The notes under the pieces were generated by a model that made no database searches, was not told the origin of the DNA, and saw only the letters and a list, made by a program, of their open reading frames with translations. This document shows positions 25,361 through 33,249 of a stretch of 35,012 bases of DNA, piece by piece (position 1 is the stretch's first letter; each line of letters starts with the position of its first letter). The DNA is from an uncultured Opitutia bacterium (GTDB lineage: Bacteria; Verrucomicrobiota; Verrucomicrobiia; Opitutales; Opitutaceae): assembly GCA_903896015.1 (NCBI GenBank), contig CAITWF010000087.1, positions 1 to 35,012 on the forward strand, given 5' to 3'. A program made the position numbers and the translations under genes.

Positions 25361-27011
25361 CCGGTACCGGCGGCGCAGTGAGTGACTCAAGTTGCTTCTG
25401 CCAAGCGTCGGCCTGCGCGTGATCGCCGGCGGAGACCGCGGATTTTTTGGCGTCGGGCAGCCAGGCAAGCAACAACTCGCGCGGCATCTCCGGCGCCGTG
25501 AGGAGCACATGCCAGACCTCGACGGCACGAGCGGTGCGGCCGTTTGCCTCAAGGAGTTGCGCCGCTTCACGGGCGATGGCCCATTCATTGGTCGGGAAAT
25601 TTTTCAGCGACGCGGCGAACGCCAACGCGCTCGCGGCGCCCGCACCGTCACCGGCCGCCACGAGTCGCCGCGCCAGCGCCACACCGAGGGCAAGGCTCGG
25701 CACCTCATGCTGGGCCTGACGCGCGAACGCCGTTGCTTCGTCGCGACTGTTGTCCGCGTCGAGCTGGTGCATCCGGCGCAACGCCGCGTAACCCGCAAGC
25801 AGCGGCGGCAGCTTCGGGAGATTTTTCCATTGCTCTTCAAATGGCACCGCGAACGGCCGGTAAAGCGGATCGCCAATCAGGATGCACTGCCAGCTCAACG
25901 CGGGCAGCGCATAGTAGGCGGCATCGACGAGTGGCGCACCGCGCACCAGTGCGCGCAGCAACAGATCGGGATGATGCGTCAGTTGGAGGTAGGGCTCGAA
26001 GACGTTTCCGACGGTCGCGGTCGCGCCGCGGGCGATGAGCGGCCCCACCCAGCCTGCGGTCGTCGAGCGTAGCGTGCGCGCGGAAAAACTGTGGATGTGG
26101 AGCGCAATCGCGCCGGGCGGAAATTGAAAACCAGGGAGTGCAAACGGCCCGTTGAGATCGCCGGTATACCAGCCGAAATAGATCGCGGGCGCGTCGATCC
26201 GCGCGGTCGCCGACATCGTCGTCGGCGCGCGATCGATGTCGGTGTCGAAGCCGAGCGCGTCGAGCTGTTTCGCGGCGGCCTCAAGCCAGCGATCACCGTC
26301 GGGGTGGTTGCCACCGAGGTCGAGATAGGCCCGACCGATCAGACCCGTGCGTTCGGCGGCGAGCGCGCGATCAACGAGGCCGAGGGCATCCTCGACGGTC
26401 GGGCCGTCGAGCCGCGCGACCTCGATCACTTTTTCGCGATCGAAGGGCGTGACGTGATCATTTTGAAAAAGGGGATTCGGGACGAAGGCGTTGATCGAAT
26501 AATTGGGGTGCGCGAGCAGGCTGAGCTCGGAGTCGACGGCGCCGGCATTGGTGCGGAATTCCGCGCGTGCGGTGAAGGGCGGGGCGTCCGCATAGAGCGC
26601 CGGATCATGCGCGATGGCGAGCGGCACGCCGCGGCACACGACGAGCGCCGTAAGCCGGTGTGTGTGCACATCGATTTTTTTCCGGCCGACGGCGTCGACC
26701 GTCGACATCGGGATCGCGTCGATCCACTTCGCGCGGATCAGTTCGTCCTCCAACGGCTGCCAGATCGTCGCGATGAATTCGCGCCACGTGATCGTCTCCG
26801 CGGTCGGCATCGGGAGCGCAACGATGTTTTCCAGCGGCACGCCGCGGGCTTCGGCGTAGCGGCGCGCGACGCGGAGCGAGTCGCGATCGGCGGAGTTGGC
26901 AAGAAGGACGAGGCGGGCAGCGGGATTTTCGTCGGCGGCGCGAGACGGGAGTGCCCCCAGCACGCCAAGGATCAGGACGGCTCGGAGCGCCGTCCTTACC
27001 CGGGCAATCAT
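25350..27011 (-). CDS. TIGR03790 family protein, secreted, function unknown
   Basis: The 553-residue product starts with a signal peptide (MIARVRTALRAVLILGVLG, ending SRAADE). The following VLLANSADRDSLRVARRYAEARGVPLENIVALPMP is the defining beginning of TIGR03790 proteins. No activity is known for this family. Central blocks include VVCRGVPLAI and GWYTGDLNGPF. The last 150 residues are helical and Ala-rich, resembling tetratricopeptide-like repeats. The open frame extends back to 27467 but would run through crcB, so the ATG at 27011, overlapping the crcB stop by 4 nt, is the start. It is last in a run of four overlapping genes with an amidase, a nuclease and a fluoride channel. It is probably exported to the periplasm or cell surface. 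Confidence 0.85.
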   Translation of the reverse strand: MIARVRTALRAVLILGVLGALPSRAADENPAARLVLLANSADRDSLRVARRYAEARGVPLENIVALPMPTAETITWREFIATIWQPLEDELIRAKWIDAIPMSTVDAVGRKKIDVHTHRLTALVVCRGVPLAIAHDPALYADAPPFTARAEFRTNAGAVDSELSLLAHPNYSINAFVPNPLFQNDHVTPFDREKVIEVARLDGPTVEDALGLVDRALAAERTGLIGRAYLDLGGNHPDGDRWLEAAAKQLDALGFDTDIDRAPTTMSATARIDAPAIYFGWYTGDLNGPFALPGFQFPPGAIALHIHSFSARTLRSTTAGWVGPLIARGATATVGNVFEPYLQLTHHPDLLLRALVRGAPLVDAAYYALPALSWQCILIGDPLYRPFAVPFEEQWKNLPKLPPLLAGYAALRRMHQLDADNSRDEATAFARQAQHEVPSLALGVALARRLVAAGDGAGAASALAFAASLKNFPTNEWAIAREAAQLLEANGRTARAVEVWHVLLTAPEMPRELLLAWLPDAKKSAVSAGDHAQADAWQKQLESLTAPPVPEKK

Positions 27012-27373
27012 CGCGCCAACCTCCAGCCGATCCAGGTCGCGATGAGGCAGGCCGTGACCGAGAGGACGACGTTGGCGATCGCGGCGCCGATGTTGCCCTT
27101 TTGGAGCTGCTCGATCGTCTGCCAACTGAACGCAGAGAAGGTAGTGAACCCGCCGCAGATTCCGACGACCCAAAAACTGTGTTCGCGCAGGTTGTGCTCG
27201 CTGACGGGCGTAAGGCGACCCATCAGCCAGCCGATGAGGAGCGAACCGGCGATGTTGATCGCGATGGTCGCCCACGGGAGCCGGCCGGCGGGAATCGCCC
27301 AAGCGACGAGTGCGCGGGCGACGGAGCCGAGCGCACCCCCCGCGGCAACGAGGCAAAGCGATGTGAAGTTCAC
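27008..27373 (-). CDS. crcB: Fluoride ion channel CrcB/Fluc
   Basis: The 121-residue inner-membrane protein has four hydrophobic segments and the Fluc signatures: GGALGSVARALV at the N-terminus, the Asn of INIAGSLLIGW, and GICGGFTTFSAFSWQTIE, where the TTFS and Phe residues form the ion path and the central Na site. Fluc proteins work as antiparallel dimers that export fluoride. The start is GTG at 27373, with GTGA overlapping the stop of the nuclease gene. The stop overlaps the TIGR03790 start by 4 nt. A fluoride riboswitch, common ahead of crcB, cannot lie directly upstream because the nuclease coding sequence is there. Only one copy is present, so a homodimer is expected. Confidence 0.95.
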   Translation of the reverse strand: MNFTSLCLVAAGGALGSVARALVAWAIPAGRLPWATIAINIAGSLLIGWLMGRLTPVSEHNLREHSFWVVGICGGFTTFSAFSWQTIEQLQKGNIGAAIANVVLSVTACLIATWIGWRLAR

Positions 27374-28449
27374 GGGGCCTTCTTCGCGCGCTTCTTTTTC
27401 GCCGGCGCGCCATCCGGGTTCGCGGCGGCCTGGCGCTTCGCGAGATCGTTGCGGAGATAGGTGTCAACCGGCGCAGTCTTCCAAGCCGTCAACCAGACGC
27501 GGGCCAGCATCGATCCACCGGTGAGCAGCTGGCCCTCGATGAACGCGCGGCCCTCGGGCGTGACCTCCTGTTCGCCGTGGCCGAGGAGCTTTTGCTTTTC
27601 GAGTTGGTAAAGCGGCTCGACGAGCGTGTTCGACGTTACGATGTAGTCGATCGCGACGGTGAAAAACGGATCGCTGCCGGGCGCGGGCGGGGTGAGCGCG
27701 AAGGGCTCGGCGGGCTTCACGCGTGGCGTCAGGTCCGCCGCGTTGACGTGCGCCTTCTCGATGAAGCCACTGTCAATCCACGAGTGAAAACCGGGCCAAG
27801 TCGTGTAACCCTTGGGGTTGTCGCCGACCCAGCCGTTGTGATGGATCGTGGTGTGGAGCGGCTGCGCGCAATCGCCGAAGTAGTGGCCCATGACACCCAT
27901 CGTGTAGACGATGTCGGCCTGGGCGTTGGCGATTTCCTCGGGCGTGCCTCCGAGATCCTCGAAGGCTTTGAGGTAGGAGAAACCGGATTGCAGCCGGTGA
28001 AACCATTCGGTCAGCGCCCAAGGCGCGAAGCCCGGCCACTCCCGCGTGTGGTCGGTGTTTTTTTCCGGATCGATCGGCGGAAACTTGTCGGCATGTGCGA
28101 CGCGGGCGGCGGCGAATTGCACCGCGAAATCGATCCGCAGCGGCGGGAGCTCACGAGCGTCGAGGCCCGCGGAGGCGAGTTGCTCGATGTCCAAGAAGTG
28201 ATCGGTCCAGCTGCTGCCGGACTGCTTGAGCGCGGGGTCGACGTTGCGCCAGCGATCGGGGAGGTTTGCGAGGTAGATGATGCGTGCGGCGTTGGCGGAC
28301 GTCTTTGCGAACGCGGGAAATTCCGGCGGCAACGCCGAGAGCGCGAGTTGGTTGACGATACGGTGGCCGTCGTAGCCCCAGGCTTGGAGCGCGGCGGGCG
28401 CGACGAGTAGCGAGGCAAAGGCGAAGGCAAGGAGGCGGAACGGTTTCAT
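27370..28449 (-). CDS. S1/P1-type zinc nuclease, secreted
   Basis: The 359-residue protein has a signal peptide (MKPFRLLAFAFASLL, cleaved after LQA), leaving tryptophan as the mature first residue (WGYDGHRIVNQLA). In S1/P1 nucleases and related phospholipase C enzymes this N-terminal Trp and the following His bind zinc. Further metal-ligand segments are DHFLDIE and MGHYFGDCAQPLHTT. The family cleaves single-stranded DNA and RNA and removes 3'-phosphates. The last 30 residues are Lys/Ala-rich and probably disordered. It overlaps the amidase stop and the crcB start by 4 nt each. Inference: it scavenges nucleic acid in the periplasm or outside, which would also supply purines to the degradative operon, although no direct link is visible. 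Confidence 0.88.
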   Translation of the reverse strand: MKPFRLLAFAFASLLVAPAALQAWGYDGHRIVNQLALSALPPEFPAFAKTSANAARIIYLANLPDRWRNVDPALKQSGSSWTDHFLDIEQLASAGLDARELPPLRIDFAVQFAAARVAHADKFPPIDPEKNTDHTREWPGFAPWALTEWFHRLQSGFSYLKAFEDLGGTPEEIANAQADIVYTMGVMGHYFGDCAQPLHTTIHHNGWVGDNPKGYTTWPGFHSWIDSGFIEKAHVNAADLTPRVKPAEPFALTPPAPGSDPFFTVAIDYIVTSNTLVEPLYQLEKQKLLGHGEQEVTPEGRAFIEGQLLTGGSMLARVWLTAWKTAPVDTYLRNDLAKRQAAANPDGAPAKKKRAKKAP

Positions 28450-29621
28450 CGGGAGTTTGACGCGGGCGTCGGGACGGCGGTTGCGGCGGCAGGTTGAGTT
28501 TTCGGGCGCAGCGAGTCGAGTGTGGCGGCGTAGTCCATGACGCCGGCGGCGAGCGCCTCGGCGATCTGCTGGCGGAAGGCGGGGACGGCGACGCGGCGCG
28601 CGTCGGAATCGTTGGTGATGATCGCGGGCTCAACGAGGACACCGGGGCAGTTGAGCGTTTTCAGGACGGCCCAGTGCGCGATTTTCTTGCCGCGGTCCTC
28701 AGTCTTGAGAGTTTGCAGCATGCGCCGGTGCAGCGCGCCGGCGAGCGCGGAGCTCCAGCGATCGAAGCGGTTTACAGGCTGCTCGGTCGTTTCGAGTGCG
28801 GAATCCTGGTGCGACAACTGGCCCCACCAATCGGCGGCGTGCTGCGCGCGCGGCGCGTAGGTGAAGACTTCGGTGCCGCGCGTGTCCTTCGCGGCGGCAT
28901 TGAAATGAATACTGATAAAAAGATCCGCGTGCGCGCGGTTCGCTAAATTCGGCCGCAGGGAGAGATCGATAACTTTGTTGCCGGAGAGCGCGGTGTCGCC
29001 TTCGCGCGTCATGACGGCTTGGAAGCCGGCGGCCTCGAGGAGTTTTTTCAAACGCAGCGCGACGTCGAGGGTGAGCGTCTTTTCGCGGAGCCCGAACGCT
29101 TTGTTTTCGGCGCCAGGATCTTCGCCACCGTGACCGGGATCAATTACGATGATTTTGGACGGGGGCGGAAGCACAGCGCCAAGGCCGGGGCGCAGGAGCG
29201 GCGCGAGCGCGCGTTCGGCGTCGGTGCGACTGATGTAGAGGTGGCCGTCGCGCTGGAAAACTTTTTCGCCGAGAAAGACGCGCAGGCCGTTCACGCCGGC
29301 CTCGCGGGCGTCGGCGGTGAGTTCGGCGTGATTGACGGGATTGATTTTGTCGACGAGCGCGATCGTTTTTAGCGGCTCGGTCCACGTGCCCTTGAATCCG
29401 AGCCACAGCGCGAGATCGGTCGCGGTGACGTAGTCGACGTTGCTAACGCGCAGGCCGGTCGCCAGCGCCGCCGGGCGGGCGGGCGCGGCGCGCAATGGCG
29501 CAGGCGCCGTCGTGATCGAGACGGAAGGCGCGGCGCTGCTCGACGTCTGCGCGGGCGTTTCGATCAAGAGCGCGAGCGCCAGTAGAGCGATCGCGGTAAG
29601 ACGAGGAGCCGCCGGGCGCAT
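28446..29621 (-). CDS. N-acetylmuramoyl-L-alanine amidase (Amidase_3)
   Basis: The 391-residue exported enzyme cuts the bond between N-acetylmuramic acid and L-alanine in peptidoglycan. After a signal peptide (ending about ETPAQ) there is a stalk-like domain of about 90 residues (VTATDLALWLGFKGTW), resembling copper-amine-oxidase N-terminal repeats. Then follows the Amidase_3 domain (about 160-370) with zinc ligands H in IDPGHGGEDPGA, E in REKTLTLDV and H in ISIHFNAAA, and the catalytic Glu in VLVEPAIITN. It resembles AmiC but lacks an obvious AMIN domain. It is 12 nt after infC, and its TGA overlaps the nuclease start. The C-terminal 20 residues are Ala/Thr/Pro-rich. Confidence 0.92.
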   Translation of the reverse strand: MRPAAPRLTAIALLALALLIETPAQTSSSAAPSVSITTAPAPLRAAPARPAALATGLRVSNVDYVTATDLALWLGFKGTWTEPLKTIALVDKINPVNHAELTADAREAGVNGLRVFLGEKVFQRDGHLYISRTDAERALAPLLRPGLGAVLPPPSKIIVIDPGHGGEDPGAENKAFGLREKTLTLDVALRLKKLLEAAGFQAVMTREGDTALSGNKVIDLSLRPNLANRAHADLFISIHFNAAAKDTRGTEVFTYAPRAQHAADWWGQLSHQDSALETTEQPVNRFDRWSSALAGALHRRMLQTLKTEDRGKKIAHWAVLKTLNCPGVLVEPAIITNDSDARRVAVPAFRQQIAEALAAGVMDYAATLDSLRPKTQPAAATAVPTPASNSR

Positions 29622-29633
29622 GGCGGCGACGTC

Positions 29634-30302
29634 TTACTCGCCGTTGTCGTCAGACTCGGATTTGCCCGAATCGTCGTGCTCCGGTTCCGCGTCGTCGGGA
29701 TGGATGAACTTCGGCTTGCGCTTGTTCACCGGGAGCGGCGTGAGCATCACATGAATGTTGCGGCCGATTAGTTTCGGGTCGGCGTCGGGGTGGCCCATGC
29801 CGGCGAGATCGGCGACGGCTCGCTTCATGACGTCGAAACCGATCTCCGTGTGCGCCATTTCACGGCCGCGAAACTTGAGACGGAGCTTCACCTTGTTGCC
29901 GTGGTTGAGAAAACCCTCGGCGTGGCGGAGCTTGGTTTCGAAGTCGTGCGTCTCGATGCGCGCGGTAAATTCGATTTCCTTGATCTTGCTCGCGGTGGTT
30001 TTCGCGTGCGAGTGCTTCTTCTGCTCCTCGTATACCCATTTGCCGAAGTCGACGATTTTGCAGACGGGCGGCGTAGCGTTAGGCGCGAATTCGACGAGGT
30101 CGAGCCCGTTGTCGAGCGCGAGGTTGATGGCCTTCGGCGTGTCCATAATCCCGAGCTGCTTGCCTTCGGGGGAGATCACGCGGACTTGCGGAACCTTGAT
30201 GCGATGGTTGCGGCGGATGGCCGCGAACGGGTCGACATTGCGACGCTGATAAGAGCCCGGGCGGTTGTTGCCGCCGCCGGCAGAGGGGAACGAAGTGGCC
30301 AT
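29634..30302 (-). CDS. infC: Translation initiation factor IF-3
   Basis: The 222-residue cytosolic factor binds the 30S subunit and checks start-codon pairing. The N-domain has HRIKVPQVRVISPEGKQLG and LDLVEFAPNATPPVCKI, and the C-domain has KEIEFTARIETHDFETK and KLRLKFRGREMAH. Compared with the usual 170-180 residues it carries an N-terminal Gly/Asn/Arg extension of about 30 residues and an acidic C-terminal tail (HDDSGKSESDDNGE). The ATG at 30302 is directly preceded by an in-frame TTG at 30305. No Shine-Dalgarno is visible. The 110-nt leader to the upstream Fe-S gene may hold its own promoter. rpmI and rplT, the usual partners, are absent, and the amidase follows instead. Confidence 0.95.
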   Translation of the reverse strand: MATSFPSAGGGNNRPGSYQRRNVDPFAAIRRNHRIKVPQVRVISPEGKQLGIMDTPKAINLALDNGLDLVEFAPNATPPVCKIVDFGKWVYEEQKKHSHAKTTASKIKEIEFTARIETHDFETKLRHAEGFLNHGNKVKLRLKFRGREMAHTEIGFDVMKRAVADLAGMGHPDADPKLIGRNIHVMLTPLPVNKRKPKFIHPDDAEPEHDDSGKSESDDNGE

Positions 30303-30412
30303 CAATAAGTGGTTGCGATGCGGTGCGGTGTTTTAGGTCGGCGAGGTATTTCGCTGGGAAATGCCCTCGGAGCAAGGGTTATTTGAGAGCGAAAATGCCT
30401 TCACGACGGAAC

Positions 30413-30829
30413 TCACACGCTGAAACTCTCGCCGCACGAGCAGCTCGCCTTGGCGTTCGGGTTGGAGAACTTAAAACCGCCAGCGACCATCGCATCGGAA
30501 TAATCGAGGTGCGTGCCCTTAAGGTATAGCGCGCTCTTGCTGTCAACGATGACGCGCGCGCCACCGGTGCGGACGAAGATGTCGCCGCGCTTCGGCTCCA
30601 GCACGAACCTCATCTTGTAACTTAGTCCATTGCATCCGCCGCCCGAGATTGCAACGCGGAGAAACTCGCCCTTTTGCTCGCGCGCGATGAGCGCGGCGAC
30701 TTTGCGGCCCGCGGCGGCCGTGAGCAGAATGAGATTCTCGTTTCCTTCGCGAACGCCGTCGGGCAATTTTGCAGTCGGCGAAGTGTCGAGGATTGTGGCG
30801 GAATCGGGCATGGATGTTTGGTTGGGCAC
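30413..30829 (-). CDS. A-type iron-sulfur cluster carrier (IscA/ErpA/HesB family)
   Basis: The 138-residue protein carries the three family cysteines, in GGGCNGLSY and in the C-terminal SCSCGESF, which hold the Fe-S cluster passed on to target enzymes. It includes a non-conserved N-terminal extension of about 30 residues. The start is uncertain: GTG at 30829 overlaps the pdxA stop by one base (TAGTG), while an ATG at 30811 would shorten it by six residues. The symbol erpA is plausible but cannot be separated from iscA or sufA by sequence alone. The xanthine dehydrogenase encoded elsewhere in the window needs such clusters, though no specific link is shown. Confidence 0.9.
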   Translation of the reverse strand: MPNQTSMPDSATILDTSPTAKLPDGVREGNENLILLTAAAGRKVAALIAREQKGEFLRVAISGGGCNGLSYKMRFVLEPKRGDIFVRTGGARVIVDSKSALYLKGTHLDYSDAMVAGGFKFSNPNAKASCSCGESFSV

Positions 30830-31764
30830 TATCGCGCGGCTCGAAATTTTATCAAGCGCTGCGCCACGCGCACCGCGTTCATGAAACTCGTCGCGCGCGC
30901 CAGGGCCTTCCCCGCGATTGCAAACGCCGTCCCGTGATCCGGGCTCGTGCGCACGTGCGGCAGCCCGAGCGTGACGTTCACAGATTCGTCAAAATCGATC
31001 ACCTTCAGCGGCGCGAGGCCCTGATCGTGGTAAAGGGCCACCACGACGTCGAACTCGCCGCGGAGTTGCCGCGCGAACAGCGTGTCTCCCGGTTCGCAGC
31101 GTGACAGACCCGGAAACCTTCCTCGCAAATGATCGAGCGCGGGGTTGATGAAATCTTTCTCCTCTTCGCCGATTAAACCGCCCTCGCCCGCGTGTGGATT
31201 GAGCCCGCACACGCCGATCCGCGGCGCTAAAATCTTTTCCGCACGGCACAACTCATCCGCTGCCGCGATCGTGCGGCGCAGCAACTGCGGGCCAAGCAAC
31301 TGCGGCACTTCGCAGAGCGGCACGTGCCACGTCGCCAGCGCCACGCGCAGCTTCCCGCCGCAAAATGCCATCACCGGTTCGCCGCCCCACCGCGCCGCAA
31401 AAAATTCCGTCTGCCCCGGAAATCCGTAGCCGATCTTCGCGAGTTCAGCCTTGCTCACTGGGCCGGTCACCACGCCCGAAAACTCGCCAAGCCGCGCGCC
31501 CGCCGCGGCGCGTTCCATCGCGGCCCATGCGACCAGCGCACCTTCACCCGTCGGCTGCCCCGGCGTCGCCGAAAACTCGTCGATTCCCACCGCGATCTTC
31601 TCCGCCGTCGTATCGAGTGACGCCAGCCAGCGCGCCGGTCCGATCACCGCGACCTCAACCGCTTCCGCCGCGTGATCCTTCAGCCACGCCGCGACGATCT
31701 CCGGGCCCACGCCCGCCGGATCGCCGCAGGTGAGGGCGAGTTTTGGAGATTCGGAATTTTTCAA
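30829..31764 (-). CDS. pdxA: 4-Hydroxythreonine-4-phosphate dehydrogenase
   Basis: The 311-residue enzyme performs the NAD-dependent oxidation step in pyridoxal phosphate synthesis (DXP-independent branch genes not seen). Metal ligands H147 (TWHVPLCEVP), H191 (LNPHAGEGG) and H246 (LYHDQGLAPLK) are present, and GDPAGVGPE opens the protein. The substrate-contacting motif is GQTEFF, where E. coli has GHTEF; the His to Gln change at residue 118 is read clearly (CAG). The start codon is TTG at 31764, with no ATG or GTG available. It lies directly at the foot of a long hairpin repeat, 72 nt after lpxA and in the same frame. The stop overlaps the next gene by 1 nt. Confidence 0.93.
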   Translation of the reverse strand: MKNSESPKLALTCGDPAGVGPEIVAAWLKDHAAEAVEVAVIGPARWLASLDTTAEKIAVGIDEFSATPGQPTGEGALVAWAAMERAAAGARLGEFSGVVTGPVSKAELAKIGYGFPGQTEFFAARWGGEPVMAFCGGKLRVALATWHVPLCEVPQLLGPQLLRRTIAAADELCRAEKILAPRIGVCGLNPHAGEGGLIGEEEKDFINPALDHLRGRFPGLSRCEPGDTLFARQLRGEFDVVVALYHDQGLAPLKVIDFDESVNVTLGLPHVRTSPDHGTAFAIAGKALARATSFMNAVRVAQRLIKFRAAR

Positions 31765-31838
31765 CGCGGAGGTCGCGGAGGTCGCGGAGGATTTTTGCGC
31801 GGAAGCAATTCTCCGCGCCCTCCGCGTTCTCCGCGTTT
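31763..31838. repeat. 9-nt-period inverted repeat between lpxA and pdxA (GCGGAGGTC variant)
   Basis: The left arm (31763-31791) consists of nearly three copies of GCGGAGGTC. The right arm (31810-31838) contains CTCCGCG three times at 9-nt spacing. The two arms pair over roughly 28 positions with few mismatches, around an 18-nt centre. The element occupies the whole intergenic space, reaching from the lpxA stop codon to the TTG of pdxA. In mRNA the hairpin foot would include the first bases of the pdxA start codon. Confidence 0.85.
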
Positions 31839-32601
31839 AATCGGTTTGGTCCGGTTCGTTTTCGGCAACGCGCCGAGCCCGCGCAAAACTGCGTTTGCCC
31901 GCCGCGAAAAACTCCAGGAATTTCCGCGCCTCGGCCGACGGAAATTTTCCGCCCGCCAGCGCCGCCGCCGCGACTTCCCGAATATTGCCCGGAGTGAAAT
32001 ACACCGCCTGAAACGCTGCCTTGAGCTCCCTGATCGCCGCGCGCGGCACCGCCCGGCGCCGCAGGCTGACAACGTTGAAGCCGATCACCTCGTCGCGCTC
32101 CGCGACCATCGTGTAGTGCGGCACATCCTTCGTGATGCGCGCCAGCCCGGCCACCATCACGCTCTCACCAATGCGCACGAACTGGTGGATGCCCGCGCCG
32201 CCACCGACAAACGTATGATCGCCCACGCTCACGTGACCCGCGAGCATCGCGTTGTTCGCGAGCACGACGTGCGCACCGAGCACGCAATCATGCGCCACAT
32301 GGGCGTTGGCCATGAGGAAGCCGTTTTCGCCGATCACCGTCGACTCGCCCGCCTTGATCGAACGATTGATTGTCACGTGCTCGCGGATGACCGTGCCCGC
32401 GCCGACGCGCACGCCGGCTGGCGTCGCCGGATCGAATTTCAAAAACTGCGGATCGCCGCCAATCACCGCGAAAGGATGCACCACGACCCGATCGCCAAGC
32501 GCGCACTGTTTTCTGACGATCGCGTAGGGCATGATTTCGCAATCGATGCCGAGCTGCGCGCCCGCTTCGACCATCGCGGTGGGATGGATCGTCGTCGCCA
32601 T
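31837..32601 (-). CDS. lpxA: UDP-N-acetylglucosamine O-acyltransferase
   Basis: The 254-residue trimeric left-handed beta-helix enzyme transfers a hydroxyacyl chain from ACP to UDP-GlcNAc, the first step of lipid A synthesis. Hexapeptide repeats fill residues about 1-170. The catalytic His lies in ANAHVAHDCVLG, and HQFVRIGESVMVAG is the conserved end of the helix. GFNVVSLRRRAVPRAAI begins the helical C-terminal domain. The sequence HPTAMVEAGAQLG at the start is typical. It shows that the organism builds a lipid-A-type outer membrane. The ATG at 32601 lies 3 nt after the stop of the upstream unrecognised gene. Other lpx genes are not in the window. Confidence 0.95.
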   Translation of the reverse strand: MATTIHPTAMVEAGAQLGIDCEIMPYAIVRKQCALGDRVVVHPFAVIGGDPQFLKFDPATPAGVRVGAGTVIREHVTINRSIKAGESTVIGENGFLMANAHVAHDCVLGAHVVLANNAMLAGHVSVGDHTFVGGGAGIHQFVRIGESVMVAGLARITKDVPHYTMVAERDEVIGFNVVSLRRRAVPRAAIRELKAAFQAVYFTPGNIREVAAAALAGGKFPSAEARKFLEFFAAGKRSFARARRVAENEPDQTD

Positions 32602-32604
32602 TGT

Positions 32605-33237
32605 TCAGGCTTTCCCGCGCCGGGGTGCGATCGCGCGCTCGCTGAGCAAATCGAGCTGGGTGTCCTTCAGTAGATCGTAGTTTTTCAGGAGGCGCATGAC
32701 CTGAAGCGTGTCGCTCTTCGAGTAGTTCTGGTTGGGCTCAATCTTGTCCAGAATATCCAGCAGCATCGCGCGAAACGAAATGATCGCATCGACCCCTTTG
32801 CCCTTCAGCAGCTCGACGCTCTGCGTGCGAAACGGCTCCGCCGTCGGCAGGCTCGGCAGCACGAGAATTTTCATCAGCGTGCCGCCCGGATCGTCGGGCG
32901 TGTCGGCGGGAAATAGCCGCGCCGCCTCCTTGAGCACGCTCTGCTGCAAAAACGAAAAGATTTCCGGGCTGCTCTTCAGGAGCGTCGGGCTGAACACGCC
33001 GGTGTGCCAGCCCTTCACGGAAATCACGGCCTTGTGCACAAACGGCAGCTCGTTCGAGAAGAGGAAAAAATCCGGCTTACGCGAGCCGCGCTGCCACGCC
33101 GGATTGAACACCACCAGATCGATCTCTTCCTCGCCGGTCTTGCGGCGCGCCGACACCTGATACTTGCGCGCCTGACGGACGAGAAATCCGTTTTGCTCGA
33201 AATACTCGCGGACAATGCCTTCGTCGATCGCGGACAT
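32605..33237 (-). CDS. Unrecognised conserved-looking protein, possible PD-(D/E)XK-like fold
   Basis: I do not recognise this 210-residue protein. It has no signal peptide or membrane segment and is well codon-biased, with an ATG at 33237 and tight 3-nt spacing to lpxA, so it is real. The N-terminal part has a helix (DEGIVREYFEQNGFLVRQAR), then EEEIDLVVFNP, then KAVISVKGWHTG. This helix-strand-strand order, with an Asp followed by x-x-K, recalls the restriction-endonuclease-like core. However, the expected E/D two residues before Lys is Ser, so catalysis may be lost. The C-terminal third (SDTLQVMRLLKNYDLLKDTQ) is helical. It sits between aroB and lpxA. Function unknown. Confidence 0.8.
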   Translation of the reverse strand: MSAIDEGIVREYFEQNGFLVRQARKYQVSARRKTGEEEIDLVVFNPAWQRGSRKPDFFLFSNELPFVHKAVISVKGWHTGVFSPTLLKSSPEIFSFLQQSVLKEAARLFPADTPDDPGGTLMKILVLPSLPTAEPFRTQSVELLKGKGVDAIISFRAMLLDILDKIEPNQNYSKSDTLQVMRLLKNYDLLKDTQLDLLSERAIAPRRGKA

Positions 33238-33249
33238 GGGAAGCTAATT

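Noticed and set aside
27370-27500. Fluoride riboswitch ahead of crcB
   Set aside because: The sequence directly upstream of the GTG is the coding end of the nuclease gene, and no crcB-motif RNA is seen.
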